From AP-15 sp963703745 (GTDB lineage Bacteria > Pseudomonadota > Alphaproteobacteria > ATCC43930 > CGMCC-115725), in contig CAVPFL010000005.1 of assembly GCA_963703745.1 (NCBI GenBank), forward strand, positions 248,001 to 312,000: a stretch of 64,000 nucleotides of DNA. Reading direction: 5' to 3'. Positions 45,873 to 55,497 of the stretch are shown piece by piece. Made by a program: the position numbers and the translations under genes. Below the pieces are notes generated by a model that was not told where the DNA came from, ran no database searches, and saw only the letters and a list, made by a program, of their open reading frames with translations. Each line of letters begins with the position of its first letter. Position 1 is the stretch's first letter.

Positions 45873-47039
45873 TCATCGTGCAGGGCCGGCAACTTCGACC
45901 AGCGCGATCCGATTACGCCGGACCGTCAACGCCAGCCGGCCGTGCTTCAGCGCGAGCGCGTCCTTGCCAAAGATCTCATGGCGCCATCCCGAAAGCGCCG
46001 GCACAGAGGCGTTGTCGTCCGCAGCAATCGCTTCGAGATCCTCGGCCGTCGCCACCAGCTTTTGCGCAACCTGATGCTCTTCGCATCGCTGCTTCAATAA
46101 GACACGCAACAGTTCGATCAGCGGACCGAGGCCTGCCGGGGTATCGGGTCTCGACGGTGCCGGGGGCTCCAGCGCCTTTGAATTGGCGAGCCCGCGTTGC
46201 ACCGCCTCCAGAATCTCGTTGCCTAGCTTGCCCTCGGCCACTCCCTTCCCGAGGCTGCGCGATCTTGCCAGCGCTTCTATCGTCTTTGGGGCATGCGCGG
46301 CGATCTCGAGCACCGCCTCGTCCCTCATAATGCGGCCGCGAGGCAGGTTGCGTTGCCGAGCTGCGGTTTCCCGCCATGCCGCCAGCTCGCGCAGAACCCC
46401 GAAGAAGCGCGCATCGACCCGGCCACGCAGGCGAAAGCGACGCCAAGCCTCGCTCGGATCGCTCCGGTATATCGCGGCATCGGCGAGCCCCGCCATCTCC
46501 TCAGCGAACCAGCCGGATCGGCCGTTTGACGCGAGCTGTTGCTGCAGCCGTTCGTAGACGGTCCGCAAATGAACGACATCAGCGAGTGCGTACTGGATTT
46601 GCCGGTCGGTCAGCGGCCGACGCGACCAGTCGGTAAAGCGCGAGGATTTGTCGAGCGAGGCTTGGGCGAGCTTGCCGACGAGCGTCTCGTAGCTCGCCGC
46701 ATCGCCGAAGCCGCAAACCATCGCGGCGATCTGGGTGTCGAACAGCGGTGTCGGAACCGTGCCCGACAGGTTGAAGAAAATCTCGACGTCCTGGCGTGCC
46801 GCGTGGAACACCTTGAGAATGCTTTCGTCTGCCATCAAGGCGAGCAGCGGCGTCAGATCGATCCCCGGAGCGAGCGCATCGATCGCCGCTGCTTTTGTGG
46901 GACCCGCTACTTGCACCAGGCACAGGATCGGCCAATAGGTGCGCTCACGCATGAACTCGGTATCAACAGCAACAAAGCTGGTGCCCCTTTGCTCGGCGCA
47001 AAACCGGACGAGCGCCGCGGTATCGGTGATTACCGTCAT
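45873..47039 (-). CDS. rnd: Ribonuclease D
   Basis: 388 residues. The DEDD exonuclease motifs are FVAVDTEFMRERTYWP (Exo I), ILKVFHAARQDVEIFF (Exo II) and QIQYALADVVHLRTVYERL (Exo III). An HRDC domain follows (WRETAARQRNLPRGRIMRDEAVLEIA). It trims tRNA 3' ends. The start ATG is 47039, chosen because the protein begins MTVITD as usual. It is divergent from aspS. Confidence 0.92.
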   Translation of the reverse strand: MTVITDTAALVRFCAEQRGTSFVAVDTEFMRERTYWPILCLVQVAGPTKAAAIDALAPGIDLTPLLALMADESILKVFHAARQDVEIFFNLSGTVPTPLFDTQIAAMVCGFGDAASYETLVGKLAQASLDKSSRFTDWSRRPLTDRQIQYALADVVHLRTVYERLQQQLASNGRSGWFAEEMAGLADAAIYRSDPSEAWRRFRLRGRVDARFFGVLRELAAWRETAARQRNLPRGRIMRDEAVLEIAAHAPKTIEALARSRSLGKGVAEGKLGNEILEAVQRGLANSKALEPPAPSRPDTPAGLGPLIELLRVLLKQRCEEHQVAQKLVATAEDLEAIAADDNASVPALSGWRHEIFGKDALALKHGRLALTVRRNRIALVEVAGPAR

Positions 47040-47169
47040 TAATTGCGCTGTATATCGAAGCCGGGAGGCTCGAACCACCCTTTGTGCTGTGAAGGGGCTC
47101 GCGCCTTGACAAGCGCAGCTCTTCCATGCCGTCTTCCTTCTTTTGAATGCGATCCCGGATCCTTCCCCG

Positions 47170-48960
47170 ATGCACGCCTATCGGACCCATACGTGCGGAG
47201 TGTTGCGCCTTCCCGATGCGGGTCGGCCGGCGCGGCTATCGGGGTGGGTGCATCGAAAACGCGACCACGGCCAGCTTCTCTTTATCGATCTGCGGGATCA
47301 CTACGGCATTACCCAGTGCGTGATCGACGTGTCCTCGCCCTTGTTCGCCGCCTGCGACGCGCTGCGGTTGGAAAGTGTGGTGACCATGACCGGACGGGTC
47401 GCCGCCCGGTCCCCCGATACAATCAACCCCAAACTCGACACCGGCGAGGTGGAGCTCGTCATTACCGAACTCGAGGTCCGGTCGGAAGCGGCGCCGCTGC
47501 CTTTTCCGGTCAACAGCGAAGCCGAGACGCCCGAGGACATGCGGTTAACCTACCGCTTTCTCGATCTTCGGCGCGAGCGGATGCACGCCAACATCATGCT
47601 GCGAGCACACGTCATCACCTCGATCCGGCGGCGAATGGTGGAGCAGGGCTTCACCGAGTTCCAGACACCAATCTTGACAGCCGACTCGCCCGAGGGCGCG
47701 CGGCCCTATTACGTGCCCAGCCGACTCCACCCGGGCGAGTTCTACGCGCTACCGCAGGCGCCGCAGCAATTCAAACAAATACTCATGGTCGCGGGGTTCG
47801 ACCGCTATTTCCAGATCGCGCCGTGCTTTCGTGACGAAGCGAGCCGCGCCGACCGGGCACCGGGGGAGTTCTACCAACTCGACCTGGAGATGTCTTTCGT
47901 AACCCAAGAGGATGTGTTCGCCGCCGTCGAGCCAGTGTTGCAAGGGATCTTCGAAGAGTTCAGCGGCGGCCGGAAGGTGAGCCCCGTTCCGTTCAGGCGC
48001 ATCCCCTATAACGAGGCGTTGCTGAGCTATGCGAGCGACAAGCCCGATCTGAGAAACCCGATCGTCATGCACGATATGACCGAGCATTTCCGCGACTCGG
48101 GCTTCCGCGTGTTTGCCAGCATGATAGCCAGCGACCCCAAGGTGCGGGTGCGGGCACTTCCTGCGCCAGGGGGCGGCAACCGCGCCTTCTGCGACCGGAT
48201 GAACTCGTGGGCGCAGGGCGAGGGGCAGCCCGGGCTCGGCTACATCTTCTTCCGTGACGGCGAGGGTGTCGGGGCGATAGCCAACAATATCGGCCCCGAG
48301 CGCACTGCCGCCATCTGCGCCGAGCTCGGGCTCGCTGCCGGTGACGCGGTGTTTTTCCTATGCGGCGCGCCAGAGACCTTTGTGCCGTTCGCCAGCGACG
48401 CGCGCCTCAAGATCGGACGCGAGCTCGGCCTTACCAAGGAGGGCGGCTTCCAGTTCTGCTGGATCACCGACTTTCCGATGTACGAGCTGAACCAGGAAAC
48501 CGGAAAGATCGACTTCAGCCACAATCCATTCTCGATGCCGCAGGGCGGGATTGACGCGCTCGAAAAAGAGGATCCGTTGTCGATCCTGGCGCATCAGTAC
48601 GACATTGTCTGCAACGGCGTCGAACTCGCTTCCGGTGCAATCCGCAATCACCGGCCGGACCTTATGTACAAGGCCTTCGCAATCGCCGGTTACGACGCGG
48701 CCGAGGTCGAGGCCCGCTTCCTAGCCGTGCTCAACGCCTTCCGCTACGGTGCACCACCACATGGCGGTCTGGCGCCGGGCATAGACCGCATCGTCAGGCT
48801 CCTCGCGGACACTCCCAACATTCGCGAGGTGATCGCCTTTCCGATGAACCAGCAGGCACGGGATCTCATGATGCAAGCTCCGGCTCCCGTTTCGCCGGAG
48901 CGGCTAAGGGAGCTCCACATCAGACTCGATTTGCCGCCCGCTAGAAGTGCAATTCGCTGA
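47170..48960 (+). CDS. aspS: Aspartyl-tRNA synthetase (bacterial type)
   Basis: 596 residues. It has an anticodon-binding OB-fold (CGVLRLPDAGRPARLSGWVHRKRDHGQLLFIDLRDHYG), class II motif 2 FRDEASRADRAPGEF, a bacterial GAD insertion domain and motif 3 GLAPGIDRIVRLL. It charges tRNAAsp and, when GatCAB is present, probably also tRNAAsn. The ATG at 47170 was preferred over a TTG at 47143. It is intact. Confidence 0.94.
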   Translation: MHAYRTHTCGVLRLPDAGRPARLSGWVHRKRDHGQLLFIDLRDHYGITQCVIDVSSPLFAACDALRLESVVTMTGRVAARSPDTINPKLDTGEVELVITELEVRSEAAPLPFPVNSEAETPEDMRLTYRFLDLRRERMHANIMLRAHVITSIRRRMVEQGFTEFQTPILTADSPEGARPYYVPSRLHPGEFYALPQAPQQFKQILMVAGFDRYFQIAPCFRDEASRADRAPGEFYQLDLEMSFVTQEDVFAAVEPVLQGIFEEFSGGRKVSPVPFRRIPYNEALLSYASDKPDLRNPIVMHDMTEHFRDSGFRVFASMIASDPKVRVRALPAPGGGNRAFCDRMNSWAQGEGQPGLGYIFFRDGEGVGAIANNIGPERTAAICAELGLAAGDAVFFLCGAPETFVPFASDARLKIGRELGLTKEGGFQFCWITDFPMYELNQETGKIDFSHNPFSMPQGGIDALEKEDPLSILAHQYDIVCNGVELASGAIRNHRPDLMYKAFAIAGYDAAEVEARFLAVLNAFRYGAPPHGGLAPGIDRIVRLLADTPNIREVIAFPMNQQARDLMMQAPAPVSPERLRELHIRLDLPPARSAIR

Positions 48961-49116
48961 CCCTGGGCCGTGCCTCGTTACGGGTTTGATCGAAAATTCC
49001 CGGCCGAGGTGAAGTGGGGCTTTGTGCGGGGATCGTCGGGAACGAGAATTGCTTATCATGTACAGCCCGGCACGGGAGGCTGTGCCCGCCGGTACCGACC
49101 TGGGAGTGTTGCCGCC

Positions 49117-49923
49117 ATGATCAATCGGTCCATCGTATCGCTTGTCCTTGTGACGGTGCTTGGGGCAGTGGCGACGACAGCGGCTGGCGGAGCCGAGATT
49201 GCGCCGCACCGGGCACTCTATTCGATGACTTTGGGTACTGCTCGAAACGATTCGGGTGTGGTCGATGCGCGCGGCACGATGGACTATGAATGGGGCGAGA
49301 CTTGCGACGGCTGGACGATCGAGCAGCGCTATCGACTCAAGATGCGTTATGGCGAGACGCCGGACGTGGACATCGTATCGAGCTTTGTCACTTGGGAGTC
49401 GAAAGACGGGCTGCGCTACCGCTTTAATCAAAAGCAGACGCGAAACGGTGAGCTCGACCAGGACATCCGCGGTGAGGCGAAGCTGGACGCTCCAGGAAAG
49501 GGCGGCGACGTGGAATTTACAAAACCGAAACCGCAGACCCTCAAGCTCGATCCCGGCGTTCTGTTCCCCAGCGCGCACACGATCTTGCTAATCGACAAGG
49601 CCCATGAGGGGGAGAACTTTCTCACACGCCAGGTGTTCGATGGGGCCACCGATGAGAATGCGGTTCAGGTTTCAGCGGCGATCGGGGTCAAGATCACAGC
49701 CGATCCTGCGGCGGTAAAGCTCAGCCCTTTGTTGCAACGGCCAGGCTGGCGCGTCCGGCTTGCCTTCTTCCCGGTGGATGCGAGCGTCGAAAAACCGGAT
49801 TACGAGCTCGGCATGCGCCTTCTCGATAATGGAGTTTCGCAGGACATGCTGATCGACTATGGCGAGTACTCGGTCCGCGCCAAGCTGGACGATATCGAGC
49901 CGCTAACGAAACCGAATTGCTGA
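49117..49923 (+). CDS. eipB: EipB-like periplasmic envelope integrity protein (DUF1849)
   Basis: 268 residues with a cleavable signal (VSLVLVTVLGAVATTAAGG then AEI). The mature part APHRALYSMTLGTARNDSGVVDARGTMDYEWGETCDGWT and the final KPNC carry the two Cys that form the family disulfide. Brucella EipB is an envelope-integrity protein with a spiral beta barrel. A GGGAG site precedes the ATG. Confidence 0.85.
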   Translation: MINRSIVSLVLVTVLGAVATTAAGGAEIAPHRALYSMTLGTARNDSGVVDARGTMDYEWGETCDGWTIEQRYRLKMRYGETPDVDIVSSFVTWESKDGLRYRFNQKQTRNGELDQDIRGEAKLDAPGKGGDVEFTKPKPQTLKLDPGVLFPSAHTILLIDKAHEGENFLTRQVFDGATDENAVQVSAAIGVKITADPAAVKLSPLLQRPGWRVRLAFFPVDASVEKPDYELGMRLLDNGVSQDMLIDYGEYSVRAKLDDIEPLTKPNC

Positions 49924-49941
49924 TCGCAACTGCTCATCCGA

Positions 49942-50588
49942 TCACCGGCCTTCCTTGCGCCGAATTGTCGTAGGGTGTGACGTATTGCCCGCGGTCGGCA
50001 AGCCGCAGCCGAACTGCACCGATTGATCACCGAGTCTGGCGCGAATTTGATCGGCCGCGTCGCTGTCAACGAGGGTGCCGGCTCCGACCCCGATAAACCG
50101 AAACCGAGTGACACCGTCGGCGTCGCCCTCGAGTAAAGCCGCAGCAGTGCGAAACAATGTCTCGGCCAGCTGAGGCTTCGCCGATCGACAACGGCTCGAC
50201 AAGTGGCGTCAGCCGCATCATCTCGGCGCGCACCGCGCGTCCGACCTCGCGATATTTCGCCATGATCGTCCGAATCACGACCGCATCTGAGCAGGCGGCC
50301 AGCGATTTGAATGTCAGGAATTGCCGAGCGCACTCCATAGAGGCGCGCGACGTAGCAGCAGGCGAGCATCACACCACGGGAACGCCGATGATCACCGGTC
50401 CGTCGGCGAGGCCGGGCCGTTCGCGCTTCTCGACGGTGGCATCAAAGGCGTCGCAATCGACGTGAGCGATCGTCAGTGTATGGAGTGCGGCATGGTGGAC
50501 CTGGCGTCGTGAGCCGCAACGCCGCAGCGCTCGCACCGGGTCGCCAGATGGCAAGGGCGCTGCAATCGCGGCACAGCGTCGTCACCAT
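49942..50588 (-). pseudogene. dinB: DNA polymerase IV-like gene with deletion of the middle and frameshifts
   Basis: From about 50588: a CRDC zinc-like start, then HTLTIAHVDCDAFDATVEKRERPGLADGPVI, GVMLACCYVARLYGVRSA, MAKYREVGRAVRAEMMRLTPLVEPLSIGEA in changing frames. Next, QLAETLFRTAAALLEGDADGVTRFRFIGVG comes from the far C-terminal domain. About 200 codons of the palm/finger region are missing. Its start overlaps the ROK gene stop, so it was coupled to that gene. Confidence 0.78.
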
Positions 50589-51502
50589 TCCTCCTCCGGT
50601 CGCCACAGCCAAGCGGCGCCTCGCACCCCGCTCGAATCTCCGTGAACGGGGGGCAGCAGGCGCGTAACGACCTGATCGGAAAAGACGTGCTGCTTCCACA
50701 AGCGGGGAACTTGCTCGTACAACAGCGATATGCCGGAAAGGCCGCCCCCCAGCACGATAGCATCGGGATCGATCAGGTTGATCACCGAAGCCAACCCGCG
50801 CGCGAGCCGGTCCACGTAGCGGCCGAGAGTAGCGGCACATTCCGCGTCGCCGCTCGCGGCAAGGGCAGCGATCTCAACGGCGCTGAGGCTTCGACCCCCA
50901 TGACGACGATGATCCGCGGCGAGCGCGGGCCCGGAGAGAAAGGTCTCGACACAGCCCGAGCGCCCGCAATAGCAGGGCGGTCCCGGGATCTCGCCCGGCG
51001 CCGGCCAGGGCAGTGGGTTGTGGCCCCATTCTCCAGCAATCGCGTTGGCGCCGACGAGGATCCGTCCTCCTAGAGCGATGCCCCCGCCTACCCCAGTGCC
51101 GAGAATGACACCAAAGACGTTTTCCATCCCAGCCGCGGCGCCGTCGGTCGCTTCTGACAAGACAAAGCAGTTGGCGTCGTTGGCCAGCCGAGTTGGCCGC
51201 CCGAGTGCGGTCTCGAGATCTCGCTGCAGCGGGCGGCCGATCAGCCAAGTAGAGTTGGCGTTCTTCACCAATCCGGTGATCGGCGAAATCGCCCCAGGCA
51301 TACCGATCCCGATCGGCGCCGTTTCCCCGATCTGCCGTTCGATCACCCCGACCAGAGCCGTGATCGCGTCTATCGTCGCGCGATAATTTCCCGTGGGCGT
51401 CGCGACGCGCCGGCGGACGCGCACCGCGCCGAGACCGTCAACGGCGGCCGCTTCGATCTTAGTGCCGCCAAGATCGATGCCGATGCGAAATCGGGTTGCC
51501 AT
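50582..51502 (-). CDS. ROK-family sugar kinase (fructokinase-like)
   Basis: 306 residues. ATP-binding RIGIDLGGTKIEAAAV, catalytic Asp region RLANDANCFVLSEA, GTGVGGGIALGGRILVG, and the ROK zinc site EWGHNP with CYCGRSGCVETFLSGPA. It most likely phosphorylates fructose, glucose or mannose. It is followed by the dinB remnant. It is intact. Confidence 0.9.
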   Translation of the reverse strand: MATRFRIGIDLGGTKIEAAAVDGLGAVRVRRRVATPTGNYRATIDAITALVGVIERQIGETAPIGIGMPGAISPITGLVKNANSTWLIGRPLQRDLETALGRPTRLANDANCFVLSEATDGAAAGMENVFGVILGTGVGGGIALGGRILVGANAIAGEWGHNPLPWPAPGEIPGPPCYCGRSGCVETFLSGPALAADHRRHGGRSLSAVEIAALAASGDAECAATLGRYVDRLARGLASVINLIDPDAIVLGGGLSGISLLYEQVPRLWKQHVFSDQVVTRLLPPVHGDSSGVRGAAWLWRPEEEW

Positions 51503-51708
51503 CGGCTCTGCACCTTTATCGAGGCCATGCGAGCAAGCGGTTACGGATTGTTAAGTTCGACCGTCTACAAACGCCGGCGTAGCACCGGCGGAAGCCCGAT
51601 CACCGGAATTTGCGATCGATCTTTCCGCTGACATTTCAGCACTTTTCTCGAGGCCGGCGAAGGATGACGCTCGAAGTGCCGAAATCGAACGAGATCACCA
51701 ATCCGCGG

Positions 51709-52074
51709 ATGTGGAAGAAGATCTTGATCGTCGAGGACAACGACCTCAATATGAAGCTCTTCAATGATCTTCTCGTGGCGCACGGGTATGGTACGTTGCA
51801 GACTCGGGACGGCTTTGAAGCGCTTGCGCTCGCCCGACAGCATCATCCCGATCTGATCTTGATGGATATTCAGCTTCCCGAAGTATCTGGTCTTCAAGTG
51901 ACCCAATGGATCAAAAAGGACGACGATCTGCGCATGATACCGATTATTGCAGTGACCGCGTTCGCAATGAAGGGCGACGAGGAGAAGATCCGCGACGGCG
52001 GTTGCGAGGCCTACATCGCCAAGCCGATTTCGGTAGCTAGCTTTCTTAAAACCGTCGAGCGTTTCCTCTTCTGA
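51709..52074 (+). CDS. divK: DivK-like single-domain response regulator
   Basis: 121 residues: a REC domain only (KKILIVEDNDLNMKLFNDLLVAHGY, phospho-Asp in LILMDIQLPEVSG, Lys in AYIAKPISV). It closely follows DivK, which controls the CtrA cell-cycle network. An upstream ATG at 51664 is in frame. The one at 51709 matches the usual DivK start. It is followed by pleD, the conserved order. Confidence 0.92.
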   Translation: MWKKILIVEDNDLNMKLFNDLLVAHGYGTLQTRDGFEALALARQHHPDLILMDIQLPEVSGLQVTQWIKKDDDLRMIPIIAVTAFAMKGDEEKIRDGGCEAYIAKPISVASFLKTVERFLF

Positions 52075-52113
52075 GGCGAGCGCTTTTCCTACCCTGGTGC
52101 GTGCGAACAGCTC

Positions 52114-53532
52114 ATGTCTGCCCGAGTGCTGGTTGTCGATGATGTCGAGGCAAACGTAAAGCTGCTCGAGGCCAAGCTATCGAGCGAATATTTCGACGTC
52201 CTATCGGCATATAACGGCCGTACCGCTTTGCAGATTGCCGACAGCGAACTGCCGGACGTGATCCTCCTCGACGTGATGATGCCGCGCATGGACGGGTTTG
52301 AGGTTTGCCGCCGGTTAAAAGCCAATCCACGTACCGCCGACGTTCCCGTGGTCATGGTGACTGCTTTGTCGGATGTTGCCAATCGCCTTCGCGGGCTCGA
52401 GGTTGGTGCCGATGATTTCCTGACCAAACCGGTGAACGACATCGCTCTTTTCGCACGCGTGCGCTCGCTCGCACGGCTAAAGCGGATGATGGAAGAATGG
52501 CGTTTGCGGGAAGAAATTTGCGGCCGGTTCGCCGGCCGCGACTTTGCTGCCGCCGAGGATACCGGCCCGGCGATGATCCTGATCGTCGAAGAGGATCGGT
52601 TCGCGGCAGCACGAATGGCAGAGACCTTGCGTTCGGTAGGGCATTCGGTGACTTGCGCCGCGAACGGCGCCGAGGCGCAAACCTCGCTGGATGGCGACAC
52701 CGAGCTGATCATCGTCAGCTTGTCGATGCCGAGCTGCGACCCGCTGCGGCTCGTCTCGCAATACCGGGCGAACGAGGCCTTTCGCCAGCTTCCGATCCTG
52801 CTGATCGCCGAGGATACCGACCTGATCCGTGTCGCCAAAGGCCTCGTCGATCTCGGCGCCAACGATTATCTCATTCGGCCGGTGGACCGGAACGAGTTGC
52901 TGGCGCGCACGGGCACCCAGGTCCGCCGCAAGAGGCTGCAGGACCGGTTGCAGCAGAACTATCAGCGCGGCCTATCGCTCGCGCTGACAGACGAACTGAC
53001 CGGTCTCTACGAGCGTCGTTATCTGCTCGCCCATCTCGACGAGCTGATCGAGCGGGTCAACCAAGACGGCTTGAGTGCGGCCGTCCTGATGTTCGACGTC
53101 GACCATTTCAAACGGGTCAATGATCGCTATGGCCACGACGCCGGGGACGACGTGCTGCGGGAGCTGGCGGCACGAACGATCGACAGCGTCCGGAGCGTCG
53201 ATCTCGCCGCGCGATGGGGTGGAGAGGAATTTGTCGTGGTGATGCCCGAGACCGATCTCGCCAATGCGGCTGCCGTCGCCGAGCGGCTGCGCCTGGCGGT
53301 CGCGAACGAGCCGTTTGCCGTGAAGGCCAGCGGCGCCAAGCTGGGAGTTACGATCAGCATCGGTGTGGCTGCCGCCATCGCAGGCCGCGACCATCGCGAT
53401 CGGCTATTGAAGCGCGCCGATGATGCTCTCTACAGCGCTAAGTCAGCCGGCCGGAATCGCGTGATCACATCCGCTCGGCCCACCTATGATGGGTTGCCAC
53501 GAGACCCAGCAATCGTGGTCTCGACACCCTAG
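52114..53532 (+). CDS. pleD: PleD diguanylate cyclase
   Basis: 472 residues. REC1 has phospho-Asp in ILLDVMMPRMDGFEV and Lys in DFLTKPVND. REC2 lacks the acceptor Asp (IIVSLSMPSC), as usual for the adaptor receiver. The GGDEF domain has an active GGEEF and a feedback RSVD I-site nine residues before it. It makes c-di-GMP at the cell pole during the swarmer-to-stalked transition in relatives. Same strand as divK. Confidence 0.93.
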   Translation: MSARVLVVDDVEANVKLLEAKLSSEYFDVLSAYNGRTALQIADSELPDVILLDVMMPRMDGFEVCRRLKANPRTADVPVVMVTALSDVANRLRGLEVGADDFLTKPVNDIALFARVRSLARLKRMMEEWRLREEICGRFAGRDFAAAEDTGPAMILIVEEDRFAAARMAETLRSVGHSVTCAANGAEAQTSLDGDTELIIVSLSMPSCDPLRLVSQYRANEAFRQLPILLIAEDTDLIRVAKGLVDLGANDYLIRPVDRNELLARTGTQVRRKRLQDRLQQNYQRGLSLALTDELTGLYERRYLLAHLDELIERVNQDGLSAAVLMFDVDHFKRVNDRYGHDAGDDVLRELAARTIDSVRSVDLAARWGGEEFVVVMPETDLANAAAVAERLRLAVANEPFAVKASGAKLGVTISIGVAAAIAGRDHRDRLLKRADDALYSAKSAGRNRVITSARPTYDGLPRDPAIVVSTP

Positions 53533-53551
53533 TCAGGGCTGCACCCGGCGG

Positions 53552-53719
53552 CTATTTTATCTTTGCTTCTTTAAACAAGACGTGCTTGCGGGCGACCGGA
53601 TCGAATTTCTTGAGCTCGAGTTTGCCGGTCTTGGTCCGTGGATTCTTTTTCGTAACATAGTAGAAGCCGGTATCGGCGCTGCTGACAAGTTTGATCAGAA
53701 CGGTGTTTGTCTTGGCCAT
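53552..53719 (-). CDS. rpmG: 50S ribosomal protein L33
   Basis: 55 residues read from the minus strand: MAKTNTVLIKLVSSADTGF, YYVTKKNPRTKTGKLELKKFDPV and ARKHVLFKEAKIK. This is the full L33 length without the zinc Cys pairs, as in the Cys-free form. It is convergent with pleD. Confidence 0.95.
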   Translation of the reverse strand: MAKTNTVLIKLVSSADTGFYYVTKKNPRTKTGKLELKKFDPVARKHVLFKEAKIK

Positions 53720-53737
53720 CGATAGGGTCCCTTAGCT

Positions 53738-55381
53738 TCAGGGATGCGGTGGATCGGAAAATAGCGATCGGCCGATTCCTGTCAAGGCGGGCTCGCTCGG
53801 TGCAGTCGTCTCCGCAAGTGGGGCAGCGGCCAGTTTCGGAGCCGCTGAGAGGGCGTGCACCGCCGCACCGAAAAGCGTTGGATCAGCAAGAAGGCGCTTG
53901 GCCACCTTAATGTCGATTTGATGGTCACCCTGGCGCGCCGGGCATGAGCGGCGCAGCTGAGACCATCCGACTTCATCGAGCGATGCTCGCGGACGAGCCG
54001 CCGGGGATGCGACCGGATTCGTCCGCTGCAGTGCGATCTGGACTGAATTGTCGTCATCCCCGAGATCGCTCGTGCACAGGGTCGGAATGACGCCGTGTTC
54101 GTGTAGGAAATATCCCGACGGGGTGACCAGCTGGGCCCAAGTCAGCGTCAGTTCGCCGTCGTTTGGCAGGCGCAGAACGGTTTGGACGGTACCCTTTCCA
54201 TAAGAAGCGCTGCCAACAATGACCGCGCGCCCGACGTCCTGGAGCGCCGCGGCAACGATTTCTGAAGACGATGCTGAACCGCCATTAATCAGCACGACGA
54301 TCGGTATTTGCGAGGCAATGCTCTCGCCGGATGCCTCAAAGAACTGTCGGCTCGCAGGGTGGCGGCCCACCGTCGCAACGATCGGCCCCTTGGCAATAAA
54401 GACATCCGAAAGGCTGACGGCCTGATCGAGCAGCCCGCCGGGGTTGCCTCGAAGGTCGAGAACAATGCCGCGCAGCCGCTGACCGATCTCGCGCTGCAAC
54501 CGCTCGAGGTCCTCGACGATCTGCTGCGTCGTGTTCTGGTTGAAGCTCGCAACCTGAAAAACGGCGACGCCGCCGTCCTGCGACATGGTCACGGTGGGAA
54601 GGATGACCAGCGCCCGCTGAAGACGAAAGCTGCGCTTTTGGCCTGGGTTAGGACGATAAACCGTCACCTCTACCGGGCTGAGGATCGGGCCGCGAAGAGC
54701 ATGAACCACATCGCTTTGCGAGCGGCCAACCGTTGCCAAACCGTCGATGGCAACGAGCCGGTCGTCAGGCCGGATGCCGGCGAGCTCGGCGGGCCCACCC
54801 GACGTCACCTGGGTGATTCGGAACTCGTCGCCGGAAAGCTCGACGGTTATGCCGATCCCGCCAAACCCGTCTCGAACGGCGCGTTGATCACGAGCTATTT
54901 CGGGCGCAGCGTAACGCGAGAAGCGATCGAGTGCGCCGGTGATCCCGTCGAAGAGGGCCTTGTCGACCTGGTCTTCCGAAAGCGCGGCAAGGATCGGCGA
55001 CACCTCCTCGGCCTTGGCGACAAGTCGGCCCATTAAAGCGCCCCAAGCATGAGGTTCGTCATCGGGTGGCATCGGGTAGATGGCTACCTCGCGGCCGCCG
55101 TAATTCAATATGAGCTCCGTTTTGTTCTCCCTCGCAGCGCCCTCGATAACGGAGAACTTAGCGTCGAGCCGGGAGAAGCGAGAGGCGCCGGCGAGGATCA
55201 GCTTTCGACTCGACACCGGTGTAATGTAGAGGTCGGTAATCTCATCGAGACTGCGGGCGAACAATCGCCCTGCCGGATCGTTAGGCAGCGACTGGTACTC
55301 GACGCACGCGGCGAGCAGAATGACAAAGGCCAAGTGGCTCGCCCGCACGAGCGCAGCGAACGGACGCAACGACAACGGCAT
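53738..55381 (-). CDS. S41 (CtpA-like) carboxyl-terminal processing protease, lipoprotein
   Basis: 547 residues. A signal with lipobox VILLAAC starts at the ATG at 55381. A PDZ domain (GGIGITVELSGDEFRITQVTSGGPAELAGIRPDDRLVAIDG) precedes the S41 catalytic region: nucleophile Ser in INGGSASSSEIVAAAL, Lys in ASYGKGTVQ and LRGNPGGLLDQAV. It degrades or trims periplasmic proteins. An upstream start at 55420 is possible. Confidence 0.88.
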   Translation of the reverse strand: MPLSLRPFAALVRASHLAFVILLAACVEYQSLPNDPAGRLFARSLDEITDLYITPVSSRKLILAGASRFSRLDAKFSVIEGAARENKTELILNYGGREVAIYPMPPDDEPHAWGALMGRLVAKAEEVSPILAALSEDQVDKALFDGITGALDRFSRYAAPEIARDQRAVRDGFGGIGITVELSGDEFRITQVTSGGPAELAGIRPDDRLVAIDGLATVGRSQSDVVHALRGPILSPVEVTVYRPNPGQKRSFRLQRALVILPTVTMSQDGGVAVFQVASFNQNTTQQIVEDLERLQREIGQRLRGIVLDLRGNPGGLLDQAVSLSDVFIAKGPIVATVGRHPASRQFFEASGESIASQIPIVVLINGGSASSSEIVAAALQDVGRAVIVGSASYGKGTVQTVLRLPNDGELTLTWAQLVTPSGYFLHEHGVIPTLCTSDLGDDDNSVQIALQRTNPVASPAARPRASLDEVGWSQLRRSCPARQGDHQIDIKVAKRLLADPTLFGAAVHALSAAPKLAAAPLAETTAPSEPALTGIGRSLFSDPPHP

Positions 55382-55497
55382 CGACTCCAGAACAGGAAAC
55401 CGCGGACTTCCCCGCCGCATTAAGCGCCGCGATCTCCCATCTTCGTGGAAATCTTTCCCGCCTGCAATCAGCACGGCAGATCGGCGGCGCCCGGCAA

